19,015 nt of DNA from CAZDRX01 sp964508225 (lineage in GTDB: Bacteria > Patescibacteriota > Gracilibacteria > Peribacterales > Peribacteraceae), in contig CAZDRX010000021.1 of NCBI GenBank assembly GCA_964508225.1, forward strand, positions 1-19,015, in the 5' to 3' direction. Of this stretch, positions 1-9,900 are shown piece after piece (within the stretch, counting starts at the first letter, position 1; every line of letters begins with the position of its first letter). A program made the translations under genes and the position numbers. Below the pieces are notes generated by a model. It saw only the letters and a list, made by a program, of their open reading frames with translations, had not been told where the DNA came from and did not search any database.

Positions 1-83
1 GACCGAAGCTTATCGCAGCTGGCCACGTCCTTCATCGGAGTTAAGAGTCGAGGCATCCATTCGATGCGTTGAGTAACATATAT
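1..83 (-). rRNA. rrl: 23S ribosomal RNA, 5' end (partial)
   Basis: Read on the minus strand, this stretch contains the conserved 5' landmarks of bacterial 23S rRNA in order: GGATGCC (58 to 52), GATGAAGGACGTG (about 37 to 25) and CTGCGATAAGCTTCGGT (about 19 to 3). The gene continues off the left edge. The 5' end is placed near 83 by matching the roughly 32-nt distance from the E. coli 23S 5' end to the end of GGATGCC; it could be several bases off. No 16S 3' end (the anti-Shine-Dalgarno region would read AAGGAGGTGATCC on the plus strand) and no tRNA is seen upstream, so this 23S is not preceded by 16S in the usual way. Identity is confident; the exact end is inferred. Confidence 0.93.
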
Positions 84-276
84 TTTCGAGACTAACTCGC
101 CCTGCCTTGCGGCAGGTCAAGAAAGTGAAATTGTGCTGTTCACGTACCATGGGGCGGGCAATACGTAGACACGTACTGCAGCCTCATCGTCGTCTGAACA
201 GAAATCATTATTGAACTCTTTATCAGCCGATGGTGCGAATGAACGCGGTGGGAGGCCATCCGGTGCCCTCGCGGGC
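84..276 (-). other. Pre-23S leader with small hairpins
   Basis: This is spacer between the leader terminator and the 23S 5' end, with no credible gene. On the minus strand it has GCCC-GCGA-GGGC (276 to 265, GNRA-type loop) directly after the T tract. It also has TACGT/ACGTA (162-175), CCTGCC-GCAA-GGCAGG (116 to 101, GNRA loop) and CGAG/CTCG (87-99), followed by an A/T-rich AAAATATATG just before 23S. Such flanking helices often take part in RNase III-type pre-rRNA processing; that role is inferred, since the 3' flank is outside the window. Confidence 0.5.
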
Positions 277-306
277 AAAAAAAACGGGTGGCTCGCGCGC
301 ACCCGT
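277..306 (-). terminator. Intrinsic terminator inside the 23S leader
   Basis: A perfect 7-bp GC-rich stem (ACGGGTG/CACCCGT, 9-nt loop) runs directly into eight T on the minus strand. It lies between the promoter at 375-402 and the 23S gene, so transcripts from that promoter must pass it to reach 23S. Confidence 0.7.
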
Positions 307-350
307 AGAACCATGGCTCGAAGTGAGCTGGTGATGCTACGGGTACGAGC
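277..350 (-). promoter_or_regulatory. Putative transcription attenuator in the 23S rRNA leader
   Basis: Two mutually exclusive folds are visible on the minus strand. The terminator fold pairs ACGGGTG (306 to 300) with CACCCGT (290 to 284), followed by eight T (284 to 277). The competing fold pairs ACCCGTAG (344 to 337) with CTACGGGT (308 to 301), which consumes the terminator's 5' arm. That competing hairpin is extended inward by ACCA/TGGT and GCTC/GAGC around a 5-nt loop, and outward by GCTCG (350 to 346) with CGAGC (295 to 291), about 21 pairs in all. The antiterminator would form first during transcription. The complementarity is read directly; regulation of 23S synthesis is inference. The same unit could instead be a free-standing sRNA of about 90 nt ended by this terminator. 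Confidence 0.62.
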
Positions 351-374
351 GGGTAACGTGCATAGTGCTGAGGC

Positions 375-402
375 ATTGTACTCACCGAAAAAGAAGGGTC
401 AA
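375..402 (-). promoter_or_regulatory. Strong sigma70-type promoter toward 23S rRNA
   Basis: On the minus strand, -35 TTGACC (402 to 397) and -10 TACAAT (380 to 375) are separated by 16 bp. The sequence just upstream (about 421 to 403) is T-rich, as in an UP element of a strong rRNA promoter. The predicted start is a G near 368, giving a leader of about 285 nt before 23S. Confidence 0.7.
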
Positions 403-490
403 GAAGAAAAGTAGGGAAAAAGTAAGGAATGGAAACGACCCGAAAATCCGTACCGATTCCGGGCGGATCCCGAGAGAAATACGGATGCCT

Positions 491-519
491 TTGACAATAT
501 CTAAGACATAATTTATGAT
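491..519 (+). promoter_or_regulatory. Consensus sigma70 promoter for the 62-aa gene
   Basis: A perfect -35 TTGACA (491-496), a 17-bp spacer and -10 TATGAT (514-519). Seven bases separate the -10 from the ATG at 527, so the predicted RNA start falls at or next to the start codon, giving a leaderless mRNA. The promoter is divergent from the 23S promoter. Confidence 0.8.
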
Positions 520-526
520 CACGTCA

Positions 527-715
527 ATGCATCGTCTCTCCAAGTCTTTCACCGCCGGCCGCGAACGCCATGAAGAGCCCGAAGTCCGTCACCGTGTGCC
601 GGACGGCGTCACCGTGCTGCCCAAAGGCATCTCTACCCTTGCCGAGCAGATGCAGGCGCGAAAGCGTGAGCTCCTTGAGGGGAACGGAAAGGCTCCGGAC
701 GCGGCAGCGCAGTAA
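527..715 (+). CDS. Small protein of unknown function (62 aa)
   Basis: I do not recognise this protein. It is 62 residues, highly charged, with no membrane segment. A predicted helical stretch (about residues 38-55, STLAEQMQARKRELLEG) precedes a short disordered, Ala-rich end. An ATG at 515 is in frame but lies inside the -10 box, so 527 is the better start and makes the message leaderless. The main evidence that it is real is the near-perfect promoter placed exactly for that start, and a bidirectional hairpin downstream at 770-785 that can end it. It sits alone between the 23S leader and the convergent rpoB. Confidence 0.6.
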   Translation: MHRLSKSFTAGRERHEEPEVRHRVPDGVTVLPKGISTLAEQMQARKRELLEGNGKAPDAAAQ

Positions 716-763
716 CCGACCCGTATCCAGGGGCGCACGAAGCCCGCGCTCTTCGTCATGCAC

Positions 764-786
764 AAAAAAGCGGCCCGAAGGCCGCC
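764..786 (-). terminator. rpoB terminator (weakly bidirectional)
   Basis: On the minus strand a GCGGCC-TTCG-GGCCGC stem with a UUCG tetraloop (785 to 770) is followed by six T (769 to 764), about 25 nt past the rpoB stop. On the plus strand the same hairpin is followed by CTTTCT and may also end the 62-aa gene's transcript. It shows that rpoB is not cotranscribed with an rpoC downstream. Confidence 0.9.
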
Positions 787-808
787 TTTCTGACCGCTGA
801 TACTGCGA

Positions 809-4690
<3,882 letters not shown>

Positions 4691-4836
4691 ACAGAGTGTG
4701 GGGGAGGAGAGAGACGCACAACAAAGCGCTGCACGCAGCCATTTCCGCAAATACGGAAACGGTACGCACAGCTCTCAGAACACAATCAGAAACCGCTGTG
4801 ACGGAGGGATTCTATCGAAGATTTTGCGCATGTCAA
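4691..4836 (-). promoter_or_regulatory. rpoB promoter and 5' leader
   Basis: On the minus strand, -35 TTGACA (4836 to 4831), a 16-bp spacer and -10 TAGAAT (4814 to 4809) predict an RNA start near 4802 and a leader of about 110 nt. The leader contains a perfect TTTCCG/CGGAAA hairpin (4742-4759) and ends in a pyrimidine-rich stretch with CCCCC at 4704 to 4700. A leader role in rpoB control is possible but unproven. Confidence 0.75.
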
Positions 4837-4872
4837 AGCCGATTTTCAGATATTTGCATCCCCTCCGCGTTC

Positions 4873-5145
4873 TCAGCGATTGGCGTTGAGCAGCTCGTCG
4901 AGCGTGGCGCGTACGGCGGTCGTGAGGATCGCCATTCTCTCGACGTCAGCCGGTGTGATCGCTTCCGGCGTATCGTTCTTCTTCTGCAAAAGCGCCGTCA
5001 TCTCAGGCATCAAGCCTGCAACAGACTGACGCCATGCATCCATGAGATCCGGACGCGTTGCCTGAAGCGTCCACAATGCGAGCTCAAACGGCTTGAGGTG
5101 TGCAGGGCGTTCGATGTTCGGGAAGAGGGGGTCATGTTCAGTCAT
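4873..5145 (-). CDS. Conserved-looking hypothetical protein (90 aa)
   Basis: I do not recognise the family. The protein is 90 residues, probably soluble and mostly helical, with a Trp/Leu/Ala-rich first half (FELALWTLQATRPDLMDAW, about residues 20-38) and a C-terminal helix ending near ATLDELLNANR. There is no signal peptide, membrane segment or cysteine. It lies between sodA and rpoB on the same strand but has its own consensus promoter (5152-5179). That promoter places the RNA start on or next to the ATG, so it is not simply read through from sodA. The ideal promoter suggests strong expression. No terminator is evident before the rpoB promoter. Confidence 0.78.
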   Translation of the reverse strand: MTEHDPLFPNIERPAHLKPFELALWTLQATRPDLMDAWRQSVAGLMPEMTALLQKKNDTPEAITPADVERMAILTTAVRATLDELLNANR

Positions 5146-5151
5146 GACGGC

Positions 5152-5179
5152 ATTATAAAATATTAAGATTATATGTCAA
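5152..5179 (-). promoter_or_regulatory. Perfect-consensus promoter of the 90-aa gene
   Basis: On the minus strand, TTGACA (5179 to 5174) and TATAAT (5157 to 5152) are both exact consensus boxes, with a 16-bp A/T-only-but-one spacer. Six bases separate the -10 from the ATG, so the mRNA should be leaderless. The -35 begins about 13 bp past the sodA stop codon. Confidence 0.88.
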
Positions 5180-5192
5180 GAGACGACAAACT

Positions 5193-5804
5193 CTACGCCC
5201 TCGACTCCTGATAGCGCTTCTCGACCTCCTTCCAGTTCACCACACTCCACCATGCTTTCACGTACTCCGGACGGCGGTTCTGGTAGTGCAGATAGTAGGC
5301 GTGCTCCCAGACATCGAGGCCGAGGATCGGCGTTCTGCCGTCCGTGATCGGGTTGTCCTGATTCGCGGTGCTCATGACCGAGACTTCCTTGCCGTCCACC
5401 ACGAGCCACGCCCAGCCGGAACCGAAGCGGCTCGCTGCGGCAGCGGCGAAGACTTCCGTGAACTTCTCGAAGCTGCCGAAGGCCTTTTCGATGGCGACGA
5501 GCAACTCCCCCGCAGGCTTACCGCCTGCTGCGGGTGCCATGATCTCCCAGAACATCGAGTGATTGAGGTGTCCCCCGCCGTTATTGCGTACCGCGGTACG
5601 GATATCCTCCGGCACCATCTCGAGATCCGCGACGAGCTCTTCCACGGTCTTGTCGGCAAGTTCGGGATGTTTCTCGATCGCGGCGTTCAGGTTGTTGATG
5701 TAGGCCTGATGGTGCTTCGTGTAGTGAATCTCCATCGTGCGCGCGTCGATATGCGGCTCCAGAGCCGTGAAAGCGTAGGGGAGAACCGGGAGCGTGTGCG
5801 TCAT
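5193..5804 (-). CDS. sodA: Superoxide dismutase, Fe/Mn family (Mn-like)
   Basis: This 203-aa cytoplasmic enzyme dismutates superoxide to oxygen and hydrogen peroxide. All four metal ligands of the family are present: His27 (MEIHYTKHH), His82 (NHSMFW), Asp164 and His168 (DVWEHAYYL). Gln149 in STANQD is the position typical of Mn enzymes (Gln146 in E. coli SodA), so Mn or cambialistic use is likely; metal choice is inferred. Length is normal and there is no signal peptide. The reading frame continues 52 codons upstream, but ATG 5804 begins exactly where family members start (MTHTLPVLPY). It is preceded by CCCCC and not by a Shine-Dalgarno. It is divergent from the FemAB-type gene. Confidence 0.96.
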   Translation of the reverse strand: MTHTLPVLPYAFTALEPHIDARTMEIHYTKHHQAYINNLNAAIEKHPELADKTVEELVADLEMVPEDIRTAVRNNGGGHLNHSMFWEIMAPAAGGKPAGELLVAIEKAFGSFEKFTEVFAAAAASRFGSGWAWLVVDGKEVSVMSTANQDNPITDGRTPILGLDVWEHAYYLHYQNRRPEYVKAWWSVVNWKEVEKRYQESRA

Positions 5805-5835
5805 GGTGGGGGAGATCGGAAAAGGATGCACCGTG

Positions 5836-5841
5836 AGTATA
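5836..5841 (-). promoter_or_regulatory. Probable -10 box of sodA
   Basis: TATACT on the minus strand predicts an RNA start near 5829 and a leader of about 25 nt containing the CCCCC tract at 5812 to 5808. No convincing -35 box is visible, so the call rests on the -10 and its position. Confidence 0.45.
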
Positions 5842-5875
5842 GAGGGCGGCGGTGCCGAAGCGGAAGCTGACGAGG

Positions 5876-5881
5876 TAAGCT
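5876..5881 (+). promoter_or_regulatory. Probable -10 box of the FemAB-type gene
   Basis: TAAGCT ends seven bases before the ATG at 5889, the same geometry as the better promoters at 491-519 and 5152-5179, implying a leaderless mRNA. The -35 is weak. An alternative reading is GAGG at 5872-5875 acting as a distant Shine-Dalgarno. Confidence 0.4.
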
Positions 5882-5888
5882 GTCGGCG

Positions 5889-6839
5889 ATGACGATGATC
5901 CGTATCCTGACTCCGGCTGAAGAGACTGCACGCGCGGCACGCGGCGATGTGCTGTGGCAATCACCTGCGTGGGCTCTCTACCAGCGATCCCTCGGACGTG
6001 AGGTTCGCGTATACGACGCGGGCGGCGCATCCGCACTCGTGATCATTGATCGCACGGCCGGCGGATTCTCGACGTGGGATCTCCCCCGCGGACCGCTCTG
6101 GACAGACCAGTCCGATCCGACAGCGCTCCTCGAAAGAATCATCCAAGATGCGCAGGCGGACCGGTGCATCGAACTGACGGTCTCGCCGGTGAAGGCGCTG
6201 CCCGAGATGCCGACAGGATTTGTGTCCTCCGGCCGGCACATCCAGCCTGAGGCGACTCGCCTGCTCACGATCGCAGAGCCGGAGGAAACGATTCTCGCGT
6301 CCATGCACCAGAAAGGCCGCTACAACATCACGGTGGCGAGGAAGAACGGCGTGACGATCCGGAAAGGGGACTTGAGCGATCTGGAGAGCTTCTACAGGCT
6401 CCTGAAGGGCACCGGAGGCAGGGACGGGTTCAGGATCTCGCACAAATCGCACTACACGCGCTTTCTCTGCGATCTCAGGGGTAGCTTCATCCTGCTGGCG
6501 GAGTACGAAGGGGTGGCGATTGCAGGGCTCCTCGGGGTCGTCCATGGAACAACCGGCTTCTACTACTACGGCGCCTCGTCCTACGCACACAGAAACCTCA
6601 TGGCGCCGTACCTCCTGCAGTGGGAGGCAATCCGGCTCTGCAAGGGGCTTGGCTGCACGCACTACGATCTGCTCGGTGTCAGCCCTGATACGGCAGGGTA
6701 CGACGATCCATGGCGGGGGATCACGGACTTCAAGCGCAAATTCGGCGGCACCGTCATCGCCTACCCGCCTGAGCAGTCACTGGTGCTGAAGCCCATGGTG
6801 AAGAGACTCCTTGGCTGGAAGCGAAAGATTCTCGGATAA
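5889..6839 (+). CDS. FemAB/FemX-type peptidoglycan-bridge aminoacyltransferase
   Basis: This 316-aa member of the FemABX family has two GNAT-like folds. Relatives add amino acids from aminoacyl-tRNA to the stem peptide of lipid II or peptidoglycan at the inner face of the membrane. Visible family features are HQKGRYNITVARKNGV (about residues 140-155), the C-terminal FYYYGAS segment, HYDLLGVSPD (258-267) and DFKRKFGG (280-287), which is highly typical of FemX-like proteins. The long coiled-coil arm of staphylococcal FemA is not evident, as in the shorter FemX group. Which residue it adds cannot be told. It is divergent from sodA and followed by a good terminator, so it appears monocistronic. 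A second ATG at 5895 is possible. Confidence 0.88.
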   Translation: MTMIRILTPAEETARAARGDVLWQSPAWALYQRSLGREVRVYDAGGASALVIIDRTAGGFSTWDLPRGPLWTDQSDPTALLERIIQDAQADRCIELTVSPVKALPEMPTGFVSSGRHIQPEATRLLTIAEPEETILASMHQKGRYNITVARKNGVTIRKGDLSDLESFYRLLKGTGGRDGFRISHKSHYTRFLCDLRGSFILLAEYEGVAIAGLLGVVHGTTGFYYYGASSYAHRNLMAPYLLQWEAIRLCKGLGCTHYDLLGVSPDTAGYDDPWRGITDFKRKFGGTVIAYPPEQSLVLKPMVKRLLGWKRKILG

Positions 6840-6841
6840 CC

Positions 6842-6873
6842 AAAAAAGGCCGCCACGGGTCTGACGGCCTTTG
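6842..6873 (+). terminator. Terminator of the FemAB-type gene
   Basis: An 8-bp perfect stem AAAGGCCG (6845-6852) / CGGCCTTT (6865-6872) begins a few bases past the TAA stop. A-rich 5' and T-rich 3' flanks are built into the stem, so it may work in both directions. Confidence 0.85.
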
Positions 6874-6900
6874 TGCGTACGGATGTTTTCGCGTGCTACC

Positions 6901-6929
6901 AAAAAACCCCTCCCGGTAAGGGGAGGGGT
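6901..6929 (-). terminator. Terminator of the SLH protein gene
   Basis: On the minus strand a 9-bp stem ACCCCTCCC (6929 to 6921) / GGGAGGGGT (6914 to 6906) runs into a T tract (6906 to 6901), about 45 nt past the stop codon. It is separate from the plus-strand terminator at 6842-6873. Confidence 0.92.
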
Positions 6930-6974
6930 CTTTCCTGTTTCAAGCTCTAAGAGCGAGATTCAGATCGTAACGGA

Positions 6975-9900
6975 CTAGCCATTGTAGCTCGTACCGTTGA
7001 CGCTGGTATCCGGGTATTCAACCCACTTGAACAGGGTCGTACCACCGTTGTCTTTGTCGAGCCAGACAAGGTGTGACGTGCTGCTGGAGAAGGTTGCGTT
7101 CATCGGATCGGTGAAGCCCTGGAGCGAGACCTGGAGGGTCGACGTTGCAGAGTTGCTGATCTTGCCGTTCGTCACGTTCGCCTCAAGGACGAAGGTAACG
7201 TCAGAGCCCGGATCGACCTCCGTGTTGACGGAAGACTGAGTCGGGATAGCGTCACAAGTGACGACGAGGGCGGATCCGGAAGCCGTGGCGACGTTCGCCG
7301 TACATGCGGCCTTTACGGACTGGTCAGCCTTGTTGTAGATCTTGAACTCAGAGGTCGAACGGACAGCCTGGCTTGTGCCGGCCGTACCGAGGAGCACGTT
7401 CGTGGCGTTAACGTTGAAGATAACACCGGAGAGCGTGAACTTGTTCGTACCGTTCTTCAGGTTGCTAGCAGCAGCCGTGGAGAACTTGAACTGAGCGATC
7501 TGGCGCTGCGTACCGGTCGGGATAGCCGTACCGTTAGCGTTCGGGTCAGCGTTCGTGATGGACGTGACCTTCGCAAGCACGATCTGGTTGTAGTTCGTGC
7601 GTACGTGAGCGTTAGCAGCAGCTGAGCTGACTCCGACGAATACCTCACCTTCCGGCGTGGCATCGGCGTCGTTGTTGCTCAGGTTGTTGCTGGAGAGCGA
7701 ACCGCGAGCGCGGACGGAACCGGTCGTGGTGCTCGGCGTGATGTCGAAGCGGTATGCAACCACCTGACCTGCGACGGCACCATCAACGTCCGTGCGGACG
7801 CGCGGGCGGATCAAGATGTTCGTGTTCGAACCCTTCGGAACAATGAACTCCTGATTCTTCATCTTGGCACACATCGAGTTACCAATGACGGAGTCGCTTC
7901 CGCAACCGGCGACGGTGGCAGTAGCAAACGGCGTCGTGGCGCCAACGGTGTAGAGCTCAAGACGATCGATGTTCGTAGCGTGCGTGGACGCGTTTGCACC
8001 GGAAGCGGTGAAGACGAGGTCCGTCACGTCGATATCTTCGTACTCAGCGTGGAACTGCAAGCGGAGAACTTCGTCGGAAAGAGTTCCGCCGAGGAGCTGG
8101 CGCGAGCGAACCGGCGTCGAGGACTTCGTGACGTAAAGGTCACCCTGGTTCCTCAGCGTGTACGCCGTAGCGTACTGCGTCAGTACCTGGATCTCAGCTG
8201 TAGCACCACCATCGGTGAAGCTTCCGCTGCTACCTTCAGCCGTACCGGCCGGGTTCTTTGCCTGAATACCGGAGAGAGCCGTACCGTCATTCACCTGCTC
8301 TGCCTGGATGAACGTTGCACCAGTGTCAAAGCGGAGTGAGAGGACGGGGTTCGTACCGATGAGCGAGGCAGAGATGTCACCGTGAATCTCGAACACGATC
8401 GACTTCTGCTTCGGAATGACGTAACCGCCACCCGTGATCTTGTCGAACGTGATCTGGCTGCTCTGAGCGGCCACACCCTTCTGGAGGATCGTGTCGACGA
8501 CACCGTCGTCGTTCGTGTCGACCCAGAGAGCGTAGTTGGAACCGTTCACGAGGCTCGCGGAGGAGGCGTTCGTGAAGATGAGGTCCGTGAGGAGGATATC
8601 TGCAGCTTCAGAGGCGCGGCCTTCGAAGCGGAAGAAGCTGATGTTCTTGGCGTTCTCGACAGCTGTGTCGGTGGAAGCCGTAGCCTTGCCCGTGACCGTG
8701 AGGCCGGCGGACTTGATCTCCTGGGTGTTACCAGTGATCGTGCCACCCGGACGGTAGTCACCGATGCGGTCGTTGGTGGAGACACCCTTGACCTTCATCT
8801 GGTAGGACGTGACCGTGGACGAGAAGAATCCACCAAGCGTACAGCCCGTTGTGTTCGCAACGAGGTCGTTGGAGGTGTTCAACTTGTGCGTGGCTTCTCC
8901 ACAGATGTGGATGCGGAACTTGTCACCGTTGGCCGGAGCAGCCTGTGAGCTGGTGCCGGAGTTGTCGATGAAGTTGACGCGGAATTCGTACTTCTCCTTG
9001 CCGTTCACGATGAAGTCATCGAAACGGTAGACCTGGTACGTACCGGTAGCCGTGCCGTTCGAACCGTTGGCAGCGGAGTCGGAGGAACCCGTCAGACGGA
9101 CACCGGAGATGGTGCGACCCGTCGTGGTGTTGCGGAGCTCGACTTTCTCGAGAGCTTCGTTGATCTCGTCGGCAGCCGTCACAGCTGTGCGGCCCCTATT
9201 GAAGGCAGCACCCGTGGACGTTGTACCTTCGATCAAAACGAAGAGGTTCTCGACGTCGACATCCTCGTCGGCACCAGTCTCGAACCAGATGTTCGCGAGG
9301 ACGGCGTTCTTGTCCTTACGCGTGTACTGCTGGGTGACCGGACCGTCGATAGAGATCGTGAACTGACCAGCGTCGATCGTGACCGTAGCCGGGAGTGTCG
9401 AAGTCTCCACCGGGAGGGTGATGGCTGAGCCGTAAAGCTGGCCATTCACGCCGTAACCGTAGAGGGAACCGACGGAGAAGATGTCGCCCGTCTCATCAAA
9501 ATGAATCTTGATGTTCTTGGCTGCACCTCCCTTGATGTCGGCGATCGTGTTCATCGTGATCTTGTCACCCTGGAGAATGGTGAACGGCGGATCGAAGACG
9601 AGCGTGGCGTAGTCACCGACCGTGGCGGAAACCGTCTTGGTCAGGATCGTGCCATCGGAGCGGCGGACAGCGATGTTGATGAAGTCACCATCACCGGCTG
9701 TACCGTCGTTCTGAATCGTCATCGAGTAGAGAGTCTGATCTTCCGTGGAGTCGATATCGATCTCCCACTTTCCGATCGTGGCACCCTTGTCGCCAACTTT
9801 GATGTTGGACGGGGTGACGGAGCGGTAAGAAATGGAAACCGTACCGGACGACACAGCGGCGATGCGGAACGACTTGCCCTTGAGCGGGAAGTTGCCCTTC

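Noticed and set aside
117..414. Short open frames of 65, 67 and 81 codons in the 23S leader
   Set aside because: They run across the promoter, terminator and hairpins, lack start signals, and overlap each other on both strands; structured leader RNA explains the region better.
4691..4750. A 20-residue N-terminal extension of RpoB from a TTG codon
   Set aside because: It resembles no part of RpoB and lies in the leader hairpin; the ATG at 4690 is a better start.
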